NCBI RefSeq assembly: GCF_010731575.1
Contig: NZ_AP022617.1
Coordinates: 186,001-250,000 of the forward strand
DNA length: 64,000 bases
Direction: 5' to 3'
From: Mycolicibacterium monacense
GTDB taxonomy: Bacteria; Actinomycetota; Actinomycetes; Mycobacteriales; Mycobacteriaceae
Position 1 is the first letter of the stretch. Every line of letters starts with the position of its first letter. The position numbers and the translations under genes were made by a program. Positions 1-7,535 of the stretch are shown here, one piece after another. The notes beneath the pieces were generated by a model. That model had not been told where the DNA came from. It saw only the letters and a program-made list of their open reading frames with translations, and did no database searches.

Positions 1-138
1 TGACACACCACGTCGCGTGGCGCCGGTATCGCGCATGGGCTCGTCGGGCACCGTTCCCATGCCGTTGCCGTAGAACACCAGCCCGACCACCACGGCCACG
101 GCGGCCAAGATCAGCAACAACACACCCAGCACCACCAT
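1..138 (-). CDS. Partial small membrane protein (3' part outside window)
   Basis: The reading frame starts at ATG 138 behind a GGGAGG ribosome site and is still open at the window edge, so only the first 46 residues are visible. They form one strong hydrophobic segment (VVLGVLLLILAAVAVVVGLV) followed by a polar tail with GNGMGTVPDEP. It reads like a single-pass membrane protein with its C-terminus on the other side. It lies 70 nt beyond the ectD stop in the same direction and may be co-transcribed with the ectoine genes. I do not recognise the family. Confidence 0.6.
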   Translation of the reverse strand, partial: MVVLGVLLLILAAVAVVVGLVFYGNGMGTVPDEPMRDTGATRRGVS

Positions 139-208
139 CGCGCGCCTCCCGTCGACCTCACGTTTGGGACCGCATACCCAGAACCGGGCCGGGTCGAACT
201 CGGGACAG

Positions 209-1108
209 TCAGTTACCGACTCGCCGCATATCCCGGGCGGCGAGGTACTCCGGGCGAGGCCTCGACGCCGCGAACGGCTCCGACAACCGGTTCTCCACCG
301 AGTTGAACACCAGGAAGATGTTCGACCGCGGAAACGGGGTGATGTTCGAACCCGACCCGTGCATCAGGTTCGAGTCGAACCACAGCGCGGTGCCCGCGGG
401 ACCCGTCACCTGGTCGATCCCGAATCGCTCGGCCGCGGCGGTCAACGTGTTGCGGTCCGGCACGCCCGCCTCCTGACGGATCAGTGAGGATTCGTGGTTG
501 TTGGCGGGCGTCGCGCCGACGCACGGGTAGAACACCTCATGTGAACCCGGCATGACCATGAGCGACCCGTTGTACGGGAAGTTCTCGGTCAGCGCGATGG
601 AACACGAGACCGCGCGCATCGCCGGCATGCCGTCCTCCGCATGCCACGTCTCGAAATCCGAGTGCCAATAGAAGCCGCCACCGGTGAACCCCGGCATCAC
701 GTTGATTCGCGCCTGATGGATGTAGACGTCGCTGCCCAGGATCTGGCGCGCCACGGGGAGGACGGTGTCGAGCGAGATGACCTCGGCGATGACCTCGCTG
801 AACAGATGCGGCTGGAACACCGACCGGATGCCTCCGGTGCGCTCCCGGATGATGCGCGGGTCACCCGCGTCGGCCACGGTGCTGATCCGGGCCAGCTCAT
901 CCTGCAGTGGCGCTAACCAGATGGGGTCCAGCGTGTCGGGCCGCACGAGGTAGCCGGCACCGGCCATCGTCCGTAGGTCAGCTCCGGTGAGCGGACCGTC
1001 GGGCTCTCGACCCCACACGGTCGGTTCGGCGCGCGTGATGGGCTCAGTAGGCTGGTCGAGTCTGGTGGGGTAGTGGTCGCGCACCCGGTGCGCCGTGTCG
1101 ACCGCCAT
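209..1108 (-). CDS. ectD: Ectoine hydroxylase EctD
   Basis: Fe(II)/2-oxoglutarate dioxygenase that converts ectoine to 5-hydroxyectoine in the cytoplasm. The 299-residue protein has the family signature FYWHSDFETWHAEDGMP, with metal ligands H149 and D151, and the second histidine H250 in LMHGSGSN. Length matches known EctD (about 300). An upstream in-frame start would add 26 residues of poor quality. I prefer ATG 1108 because its A is the last base of the ectC stop (TGATG), which implies translational coupling. It is the last gene of the order ectA-B-C-D. Confidence 0.95.
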   Translation of the reverse strand: MAVDTAHRVRDHYPTRLDQPTEPITRAEPTVWGREPDGPLTGADLRTMAGAGYLVRPDTLDPIWLAPLQDELARISTVADAGDPRIIRERTGGIRSVFQPHLFSEVIAEVISLDTVLPVARQILGSDVYIHQARINVMPGFTGGGFYWHSDFETWHAEDGMPAMRAVSCSIALTENFPYNGSLMVMPGSHEVFYPCVGATPANNHESSLIRQEAGVPDRNTLTAAAERFGIDQVTGPAGTALWFDSNLMHGSGSNITPFPRSNIFLVFNSVENRLSEPFAASRPRPEYLAARDMRRVGN

Positions 1109-1497
1109 CAACTCGCCACCGGCGCCGGATAGGCACCGGACTCGTCGTGGACCTCCTGACCCGTGACCGGCGGGTTGAACACGCACAGCATGCGGAGCTG
1201 TTCGTGACAGGTGACACGGTGGCGCTCGTGACCGTCGAGCAGGTACATGGTGCCCGGCAGGAGCGGGAACTCTTCTCCGGTCTCGTGATCGGTCAGCGTG
1301 CCGGAACCCTCGACGACCCAGACCGCCTCGACGTGGTGGCGGTAGTGGAACTCGCTGACCGAGTTCGCGTTGATGGTGGTCTCGTGGAACGAGAAGCCGA
1401 CGCCGTCGTCGGCGAGAACGATCCGCTTGGATCTCCAGTCCTTGGCCGCGACATCGCGCTCCGTACCGGTGATGGCCTGCGTGGTACGCACGATCAT
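1108..1497 (-). CDS. ectC: L-ectoine synthase EctC
   Basis: Cupin-fold cyclase that closes N-gamma-acetyl-diaminobutyrate to ectoine, the last step of ectoine synthesis. The protein has 129 residues, the usual length. It begins MIVRTTQAITGTERDV and contains the typical segments FSFHETTINAN and EFHYRHHVEAVWVVEG, then a cupin second motif with LLPGTMYLLDGHERH. It lies 31 nt after ectB and overlaps the ectD start by one base, so the cluster is one transcript. Confidence 0.96.
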   Translation of the reverse strand: MIVRTTQAITGTERDVAAKDWRSKRIVLADDGVGFSFHETTINANSVSEFHYRHHVEAVWVVEGSGTLTDHETGEEFPLLPGTMYLLDGHERHRVTCHEQLRMLCVFNPPVTGQEVHDESGAYPAPVAS

Positions 1498-1528
1498 CGG
1501 GTGAATCCTTCCTCTCGGTGCATGTGGG

Positions 1529-2818
1529 TCACGACAGTGCGGCCGCGACGGACTCAGCCAGGACGGAGATCCCCGCCTCGAGGTCGGCTGTCGACGTGGT
1601 CAGCGGCGGAAGCAGTTTGACCACTTCGTCCGAGGGGCCGCTGGTCTCCATGAGAACGCCCCGCTCGAACGCCTTGCGGCACACCGTGGCCGCCACGGGC
1701 GCGTCGGTGAACTTCAGGCCCTGCGCCATCCCGCGTCCCCGAGCGCTGACCCCCTCGTACTCGGAGGCGATGGCTTCCAGCCGATCACGGACCATGGCCC
1801 CCTTGGCCGACGTCTGCTCCGCGAACTCGCCGTCTCGCCAGTAGGTCTTCAACGCGGCGGTGGCGGTGACAAAGGCGGGGTTGTGGCCGCGGAAGGTTCC
1901 GTTGTGCTCACCGGGGGCCCACACGTCGAGGTCTCTGCGGAACAGCGTCAGTGCCATCGGGAGGCCGTAGCCACTGATGGATTTCGACAGCGTGACGATG
2001 TCCGGGACGATGCCGGCCTCCTCGAAGCTGAAGAAGGCACCGGTGCGCCCGCACCCCATCTGCACGTCGTCGACGATCAGCAGGATCTCCCGCCGCCGGC
2101 ACAACTCCGCGAGCGCCCGAAGCCATTCCGCCCGTGCGACGTTCAACCCGCCTTCACCCTGCACGGTTTCCACGATCACCGCAGCCGGGCGGTTGAACCC
2201 GCTTCCGGAGTCGTCGAGTACACGCTCGAACCAGTGGAAGTCCTCGGTGACACCGCCGAAGTAGTTGTCGTAGGGCATCGGCGTGGTGTGCACCAGTGGG
2301 ATGCCCGCGCCGGCACGTTTCATCGAGTTGCCGGTCACCGACAGTGCTCCCAGCGTCATCCCGTGAAAGGCGTTGGTGAAGTTGATGATCGCTTCGCGAC
2401 CGGTCACTTTTCTGGCGAGCTTGAGCGCCGCCTCCACCGAGTTCGCGCCGGTGGGGCCGGGGAATTGCACCTTGTAATCGAGACCGCGCGGTTCGAGGAT
2501 CAGCTCCTGAAATGCCTGCAGGAAATCACTTTTCGCGGTCGTCGCCATGTCGAGCGAGTGCACGATCATGTCACCGGTCAGATACTCGACGAGCGGTTTC
2601 TTGAGAGCTGGGTTGTTGTGTCCATAGTTCAATGCGCCTGCGCCGGCGAAGAAGTCGAGATACCGGCGGCCCGATGTGTCGGTCACCCACGAGCCTGAGG
2701 CGTTGGCCATGACGGTGGGCCACCCCCGGCAGTAGCTACGTACCTCGGATTCGACCGCGGAGTACACCTCGGGTAGGTCGGATACTGCGACGGCAGTCGT
2801 GTCCGCAAGGGTTGACAT
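1529..2818 (-). CDS. ectB: Diaminobutyrate--2-oxoglutarate transaminase EctB
   Basis: Class III PLP aminotransferase that makes L-2,4-diaminobutyrate from aspartate semialdehyde and glutamate, the first committed step to ectoine. The 429-residue protein has the PLP-phosphate segment GPTGANSVEAA, the cofactor aspartate in LLIVDDVQMGCGRTG and the Schiff-base lysine K279 in VTLSKSISGYG. It is separated from ectA by 21 nt and from ectC by 31 nt. The combination with EctA and EctC settles the substrate against other class III enzymes. Confidence 0.95.
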   Translation of the reverse strand: MSTLADTTAVAVSDLPEVYSAVESEVRSYCRGWPTVMANASGSWVTDTSGRRYLDFFAGAGALNYGHNNPALKKPLVEYLTGDMIVHSLDMATTAKSDFLQAFQELILEPRGLDYKVQFPGPTGANSVEAALKLARKVTGREAIINFTNAFHGMTLGALSVTGNSMKRAGAGIPLVHTTPMPYDNYFGGVTEDFHWFERVLDDSGSGFNRPAAVIVETVQGEGGLNVARAEWLRALAELCRRREILLIVDDVQMGCGRTGAFFSFEEAGIVPDIVTLSKSISGYGLPMALTLFRRDLDVWAPGEHNGTFRGHNPAFVTATAALKTYWRDGEFAEQTSAKGAMVRDRLEAIASEYEGVSARGRGMAQGLKFTDAPVAATVCRKAFERGVLMETSGPSDEVVKLLPPLTTSTADLEAGISVLAESVAAALS

Positions 2819-2839
2819 GGTTCCTTTCCAGAAGAGGTG

Positions 2840-3427
2840 TCAATCGGCGAGGGTTGTGGTGAGGGGGCCGATACGGAGTAGCGGCTCGTCGTCGTGGGCC
2901 TCGTCAGCGTCGAGGTGCGCTGCGGAGAAGTGCGGCTGCTCGGCGATGGGGACGCGGTGACGCCGGGCGAATGCACCGAAAAGCGCACGTGAGGGGGCGT
3001 TCGAAGGCGCCACCGTGGTCTCTACCGTGATCGGGTGCCCGTGCCGGTCTTTTCTCACCCTGTGCACCAGGGCGTCGAGCATCGTCCCGGCCAGTCCGGT
3101 GCCGCGGGCGGCGGAGGTGACTGCGACCTGCCAGACGAACAGCACCTCGGGCCGGGTCGGCGGGTGGTACGCGGTGATCAGGCCGCACAGATCGTCACCA
3201 CGGTCGGCAACGATCGACGTGTCGGCGAAGTCCGTCGCCAGTAGGACGTAGGCGTAGGTGGAGTTGACGTCGAGTACCCCGGTCTCGGAAACCAGGCGGT
3301 GCATGGCGATCGCATCGGACTTGGTGGGGCGGCGAAGATATCGAAGCCACGAATTTCGTTGTCTGACAGTGTCATCTGACCCCGTCGTCCAGGTTGTGGC
3401 GCGGGGATCGGTGTTCAAGGCATGCAT
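2840..3427 (-). CDS. ectA: Diaminobutyrate acetyltransferase EctA
   Basis: GNAT-fold enzyme that acetylates diaminobutyrate from acetyl-CoA, the second step of ectoine synthesis. The 195-residue protein carries the EctA pattern VLDVNSTYAYVLLATDFADT and the acetyl-CoA loop SAARGTGLAGTMLDAL. The tail is rich in Asp, Glu and His. The start at ATG 3427 has no clear ribosome site. A second ATG lies far inside, at the conserved core, so the N-terminal end is the least certain part. It is the first gene of the ect operon; a palindrome lies 50 nt upstream. Confidence 0.93.
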   Translation of the reverse strand: MHALNTDPRATTWTTGSDDTVRQRNSWLRYLRRPTKSDAIAMHRLVSETGVLDVNSTYAYVLLATDFADTSIVADRGDDLCGLITAYHPPTRPEVLFVWQVAVTSAARGTGLAGTMLDALVHRVRKDRHGHPITVETTVAPSNAPSRALFGAFARRHRVPIAEQPHFSAAHLDADEAHDDEPLLRIGPLTTTLAD

Positions 3428-3477
3428 GGGTGTTGGTCGAAGTCACCACCGAACTAGTCATCGAGTTTCGTCAGTTA

Positions 3478-3495
3478 CGCGTCATCGGTGACGCG
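3478..3495. promoter_or_regulatory. Inverted repeat upstream of ectA
   Basis: CGCGTCA and TGACGCG are perfect inverted arms around a 4-nt loop (tcgg), about 50 nt before the ectA start in an otherwise empty divergent region. The position fits an operator for the ectoine operon, which osmotic or MarR-type regulators control in other bacteria. No regulator gene is adjacent, so the assignment is inference only. Confidence 0.35.
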
Positions 3496-3675
3496 ACGTT
3501 AAGACAGCTAACGAAGCCAAATCAAGCGAGGTCCTCGGGTCGATCCACGGGTGGCTGATGCCTGATCCGCTCTTGACCAGCGTCGAGACCCTTGCGCAGG
3601 GGACTTCATTGCGTCACGGCAACGTTATCGAATTGTTACCAAAGGCTGTCGCGCCCCGCCGACCGATCGTGGACG

Positions 3676-3699
3676 ACAGTACAGATTCTGATGTACTGT
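3676..3699 (+). promoter_or_regulatory. Palindromic operator with embedded -10 box for cmtR-like gene
   Basis: Perfect arms ACAGTAC (3676-3682) and GTACTGT (3693-3699) are separated by 10 nt. The right arm contains TACTGT, which fits the mycobacterial -10 pattern TANNNT, exactly 6 nt before the GTG start at 3706. This predicts a leaderless transcript whose promoter is covered when the ArsR-family repressor binds. Metal binding would release it and induce both the sensor and the exporter. Confidence 0.7.
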
Positions 3700-3705
3700 C
3701 GGACG

Positions 3706-4044
3706 GTGCTGACGCTGACCCACACCGATGCCCTCGCGCGGTTCGGCCACGCGCTGTCGGACATCACCCGCGCGCGAATCCTGCTGCGGCTGAGCCGGGC
3801 CTCCGGATACCCCTCCGACCTGGCCGAACAACTCGGGGTCAGCCGGCAGATACTGTCCAACCATCTGGCCTGTCTGCGCGGCTGCGGCCTGGTGGTGGCG
3901 GTACCGGAGGGCCGGCGCAGCCGCTACGAACTGGCCGACCCGCGGATCGGCGCGGCGCTCGACGATCTGATGGGGCTGGTGCTGGCGGTCGACCCGAACT
4001 GCTGTTGCACCGGTGACGACGGCGACGGATGCAGGTGCTGCTGA
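3706..4044 (+). CDS. CmtR-like ArsR/SmtB metal-responsive repressor
   Basis: Winged-helix repressor of 112 residues. Start GTG 3706 is chosen because it gives the usual family length (CmtR about 118), matches the family N-terminus (LTHTDALARFGHALSD), and sits 6 nt after a -10 box. The recognition helix region is PSDLAEQLGVSRQILSNHL. The segment LACLRGCGLVV supplies two cysteines in the places used by CmtR, the Cd(II)/Pb(II) sensor of M. tuberculosis. The tail adds seven more cysteines (CCC, then CRCC), more than CmtR needs. It overlaps the exporter start by one base. Specificity for Cd/Pb is inferred from these cysteines. Confidence 0.85.
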   Translation: MLTLTHTDALARFGHALSDITRARILLRLSRASGYPSDLAEQLGVSRQILSNHLACLRGCGLVVAVPEGRRSRYELADPRIGAALDDLMGLVLAVDPNCCCTGDDGDGCRCC

Positions 4045-4733
4045 TGGCCGCCGATCGAGCCCTGACCGCACACCGGCGCGAGACACTTTCGCGACGCATC
4101 CGGTGGTTCGTCACGGCCACCATCTCCTACAACATCGTCGAGGCGATCGTCGCGCTCGCCGAAGGCTCGCGGGTGTCGTCCTCGGCGCTGATCGGCTTCG
4201 GCCTGGACTCGGTCATCGAGGTGTCCTCGGCTGCGGCGGTGGCCTGGCAGTTCGCCGGCCGCGATCCCGAAGCGCGGGAGAAGGTCGCGCTGCGCGTCAT
4301 CGCGTTCTCTTTCTTCGCGCTCGCGGCGTTCGTGACGGTCGACGCCGTCCGCTCACTGTTCGGTATCGGTGAGGCCCGGCACTCGACGGTCGGCATCGTG
4401 CTGGCGGCCGTGAGCCTTGCGGTCATGCCGGTGCTGTCCTGGGCGCAGCGCCGGGCCGGCCGCGAGTTGGGGTCGCTGTCGGCGGTGGCCGACTCGAAGC
4501 AGACTTTGCTGTGCACCTATCTCTCGGCGGTGCTGCTGGCGGGGCTGGTGCTCAACAGCGCCTTCGGGTGGTCCTGGGCCGATTCGGTGGCCGCGCTGGT
4601 GATCGCCGCCATCGCGGTCAAGGAGGGACGCGAAGCCTGGCGCGGGGAGGCCTGCTGCGCCGCGCCACCGCGCGACGCCGCGAACTGCTGCGAGGCCGAA
4701 CGCGACGGGGCACCCGGCGAAACCGCCCTCTGA
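4044..4733 (+). CDS. CDF-type cation efflux protein with divergent metal site
   Basis: Integral membrane exporter of 229 residues with about six hydrophobic segments, of the cation diffusion facilitator type. Start ATG 4044 overlaps the repressor stop as TGATG; an in-frame ATG at 4029 is possible. The usual metal motifs (HxxxD in two helices) are altered. The first reads IGFGLDSVIE and the second ADSKQTLLCT, so Asp/Glu and Gln/Cys replace the normal His/Asp pairs. The C-terminal tail has two Cys-Cys pairs (ACCAAPP, NCCEAE). Together with the Cys-rich repressor this suggests export of a soft metal such as Cd or Pb, rather than Zn. Confidence 0.8.
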   Translation: MAADRALTAHRRETLSRRIRWFVTATISYNIVEAIVALAEGSRVSSSALIGFGLDSVIEVSSAAAVAWQFAGRDPEAREKVALRVIAFSFFALAAFVTVDAVRSLFGIGEARHSTVGIVLAAVSLAVMPVLSWAQRRAGRELGSLSAVADSKQTLLCTYLSAVLLAGLVLNSAFGWSWADSVAALVIAAIAVKEGREAWRGEACCAAPPRDAANCCEAERDGAPGETAL

Positions 4734-4791
4734 CGACGCCGAACTGTGCCACGATCCGTCTCGGCGACAGCCGCGAGACGGGGGTTCGACG

Positions 4792-6591
4792 ATGGAACGC
4801 ATTCCGATGTGGCTCGGGATCGGTGCGGTGGCCGCCGGTGTTTCGGCGGCCGCACTCGCCGGCGCCGGGGCGGCCGCGGCCGAGACCGAATCCGACGGCT
4901 CCGGCCCGTCTCCGGCGGCCTCCAACTCCGAACCGGCGGATCCTGGACCCGCGGCGGACGCCCCCGCCGACGACACGACTCCTCAGGACGCCGAACCGGA
5001 ACCCGAGCCCGGTCCCGAGGACGAGGACCTCGACGAAGGTCTCGAGGAGGAACTCGGCGACGAGGTCGAGGAGGTCGGGGAGGTCGAGGAGGAACTCGGC
5101 GAAGACCCTGTCGAGAACGATCCCACCGAGGAGCCGGTCGACGAGGCCGTCGACGAGCAGCTCGAGGAACAGCTCGAGGACGTCACGGTGCCCACCCCGG
5201 GCGCCGCCGGCGACACCGGGGGAGAGCCCACCGACGCCACCGGCGACGAAGCCACCGACGCCAAGAAAGAAGAGGCCGCCACCGACGTGGAGGTTCCGGT
5301 GACGGTCACCGAACCTGCGCCCGTGGACGACGCCGCCCCCGAAGCGGGCTTCACCACCACCGCCGCGATGATGAGCCGGCAGGGCGACGAAAAAGACATC
5401 ACGACAAGCGATTTCGTGGCTCCGGCACTGTCGGTCCCCGCGCTGCCGACGCCGCTGCCCTCACCGTTCGGGTTCGTGCAGCAGCTTCCCCCGGTGGTCA
5501 AGGCGTTCGGGTCGGTCGTGTTCGACATCCTCGGCGCCGTCACGAAGTTCATCACCGGCCCACCGCAACTCCCGCCCGGCAGCACCGTCACCGTCCGCAC
5601 GTCGACTCTGGAGATCGCCGACGGCCGCCGCGTGAGCGCCGACTGGTACTTCCCCGACACGGACGAACCGCCCACGCGGATCATCTACCTGCAGCACGGT
5701 TTCCTCGCCAACGGCACGATGTACAGTCACACCGCCGCCTACCTGGCCGAGCGCACCAACAGTGTGGTCGTCGCGCCGACTCTGACCTCGAACCCGTTTC
5801 GGGCCGACGACTTCTGGCTCGGGGGCGACCCGATGTACCGCGCCGTCGCCGAACTGTTCACCGGCGACCGCGAGGCGCTCAACGCGAGCGCGGCCGCCGC
5901 GGGCTACGCCACCCGCTACGGCGCCACCGCCACCCTGCCCAGCGACTTCGTCCTGGTCGGCCACTCCCTCGGCGGCGGCCTGGTCGCCGGTGCCTCCGGT
6001 CATTACGCCCGATTCGTCACCGCCAGTGGCGAATCCAACCACCTCGCCGGTGTCATCTCGCTCGACGGTGTCCCGCCGCGCAACGACATCGTGGAGAACT
6101 CACTGGCGGCGCTCGACGCGACCGGCACCTACATTCCGTTCCTCGAGCTGCACGCGCCGACCAACCTTTTCAACTCCACCAGCAACATCACCCAGGCGCT
6201 GAACGCGGGCCGCGCCGGCAAGTTCCACGGTGTCGAACTCGACGGCGGCGTGCACATGGACTCGATGCTGGGCGGCAACCCCGTCATCCAGCTGTCCGCC
6301 TATGTGGTCGCCGGGTTCCCGAAGCCCCAGAATCCGCCCGCCGCACAACAACTGATGGCGGGCTGGATCAACGACATGTTCGCCGACCGGATCGACGCCG
6401 ACACCGGGGCCTGCGCCGGTGCCGAGTGCACCGGCATCTATGGGCCACCCGGGTCGCGGGTCGAGATCCCGACCGGCAAGGGCCGCGCCACCGCGAGGGT
6501 CCTCGGCAGCGCGGTCGCGACCTCACGGCCGACGCTCATCCCGGTGTCGCTGTGGCAGTCGACCCGCGCGGTGCTCCTACCGGTGGCCTAA
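4792..6591 (+). CDS. Secreted alpha/beta hydrolase with acidic low-complexity N-terminal region
   Basis: Protein of 599 residues. Residues 1-30 form a signal peptide (IGAVAAGVSAAALAGAGAAAA). Residues 31-190 are disordered and extremely acidic, with Glu/Asp runs such as LEEELGDEVEEVGEVEEEL, then Ala/Thr/Pro-rich sequence. From about residue 290 there is an alpha/beta-hydrolase core with IYLQHGF (oxyanion loop) and the nucleophile elbow VGHSLGGG. A late HMDSMLGG may hold the catalytic histidine. Substrate is unknown; lipase or esterase action at the cell surface is likely. Its stop overlaps the stop of the convergent dipeptidase gene. Confidence 0.8.
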   Translation: MERIPMWLGIGAVAAGVSAAALAGAGAAAAETESDGSGPSPAASNSEPADPGPAADAPADDTTPQDAEPEPEPGPEDEDLDEGLEEELGDEVEEVGEVEEELGEDPVENDPTEEPVDEAVDEQLEEQLEDVTVPTPGAAGDTGGEPTDATGDEATDAKKEEAATDVEVPVTVTEPAPVDDAAPEAGFTTTAAMMSRQGDEKDITTSDFVAPALSVPALPTPLPSPFGFVQQLPPVVKAFGSVVFDILGAVTKFITGPPQLPPGSTVTVRTSTLEIADGRRVSADWYFPDTDEPPTRIIYLQHGFLANGTMYSHTAAYLAERTNSVVVAPTLTSNPFRADDFWLGGDPMYRAVAELFTGDREALNASAAAAGYATRYGATATLPSDFVLVGHSLGGGLVAGASGHYARFVTASGESNHLAGVISLDGVPPRNDIVENSLAALDATGTYIPFLELHAPTNLFNSTSNITQALNAGRAGKFHGVELDGGVHMDSMLGGNPVIQLSAYVVAGFPKPQNPPAAQQLMAGWINDMFADRIDADTGACAGAECTGIYGPPGSRVEIPTGKGRATARVLGSAVATSRPTLIPVSLWQSTRAVLLPVA

Positions 6592-7382
6592 CCCGTCAGC
6601 GAGGACGGGTCGACGGGGAAGTCGAAGTAGGTGTCCGGGTACGTCTCGGGTTTGAACGTGAAGTGCCACCACTCGTTCTCGTAGTTCTCCAACCCCTGCT
6701 TCTCGAGCCCGTCCTTCAGCAGCAGCCGGTTCTTGAGCTGCTCACCCTGGATCCGCGGGTCGAGCGTGTGCGCCAGGGTGTCGAAGCAGTCGTAACCGGT
6801 GCCCATGTCGATGGTGTTGTCGCCGAAGCGTTCCGCGACCGGTGCGGCGCAGTCGACCAGTGGCTGGCCCGGCACGAAGGCCGGCTGCTCCTTGGCAGGC
6901 AACGCGACCAGCGTGAGGTCGACGGTGCTGCCGCGGCTGTGCCCCGAGTTCTCGGCGATGTACCCGTCGGCGAACAGCTGCGTCTTGTCCACTCGGGGGT
7001 AGAACTCGGCCTTCATCCGCTGGTCGGGCAGGTTCTTCGCCCACGCCACGAAATCGTTCACGGCGCGCTGCGGCCGGTAGCAGTCGTAGACCTTCAGCGA
7101 GTAGCCCTGTTCGACGAACTCCTGCTGCGCGCGCCGTAGCGCCTCGGCCGCCGGCCGGGTGAGCAGGCACAGCGGCGCCCGGTACCCGTCGACCGGATCA
7201 CCGGTGAAGTTGTGCGGCGTGATGTAGCGGACGTCCAGCAGGATCGACGGGTCGACGTCGGTGAGCGAGACGAAGTCCGCCGGGGCCGTCGGTTCGGGCT
7301 GGGCCGAAGCGACCGGCGCCGCCACCGCCGCCAGCACCGCGGCGGACACGATCCCCAGCACACCCCTCAGTGTTTTCGGCAT
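6588..7382 (-). CDS. Secreted D-Ala-D-Ala dipeptidase (VanX/M15D family)
   Basis: Zinc peptidase of 264 residues. A Sec-type signal peptide (residues 1-28, ending ASAQP) places it outside the membrane. The metal motif SGHSRGSTVDLT corresponds to SxHxxGxAxD, with the third ligand in NEWWHFTF. YDCYRPQRAV is the usual substrate-site arginine segment. The family cleaves D-Ala-D-Ala. Because this copy is exported and no vanHA genes are nearby, a role in cell-wall turnover is more likely than glycopeptide resistance. Confidence 0.88.
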   Translation of the reverse strand: MPKTLRGVLGIVSAAVLAAVAAPVASAQPEPTAPADFVSLTDVDPSILLDVRYITPHNFTGDPVDGYRAPLCLLTRPAAEALRRAQQEFVEQGYSLKVYDCYRPQRAVNDFVAWAKNLPDQRMKAEFYPRVDKTQLFADGYIAENSGHSRGSTVDLTLVALPAKEQPAFVPGQPLVDCAAPVAERFGDNTIDMGTGYDCFDTLAHTLDPRIQGEQLKNRLLLKDGLEKQGLENYENEWWHFTFKPETYPDTYFDFPVDPSSLTG

Positions 7383-7443
7383 GTGCCCATTGCAACACCA
7401 CGGCGGGCATCGCGCTGCGTCACGGTGAGCAGAAAGTGAACGT

Positions 7444-7479
7444 GCGATGTAAAACTATCGGGGATTGTCACCACATCGC
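7444..7479. promoter_or_regulatory. Inverted repeat before the NCS1 permease gene
   Basis: GCGATGT (7444-7450) and ACATCGC (7473-7479) are perfect arms 22 nt apart in the divergent region between the dipeptidase and permease genes. The segment between the arms is AT-richer than its surroundings and could hold a promoter. This may be the operator of a local regulator that is not encoded next door. Confidence 0.3.
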
Positions 7480-7535
7480 TCAAGGATGGACACCGCAACG
7501 GCGCGGCTGACCTCTTTCGGAGAACAGGAACCGCC

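Noticed and set aside
6588..7382. VanX-like gene as glycopeptide resistance determinant
   Set aside because: It has a signal peptide and no vanH, vanA or vanRS neighbours, so a cell-wall turnover role is more likely.
7383..7535. Riboswitch before the NCS1 permease
   Set aside because: I compared it by eye with TPP, glycine, guanidine and purine aptamers and found no conserved core; only an inverted repeat is visible.
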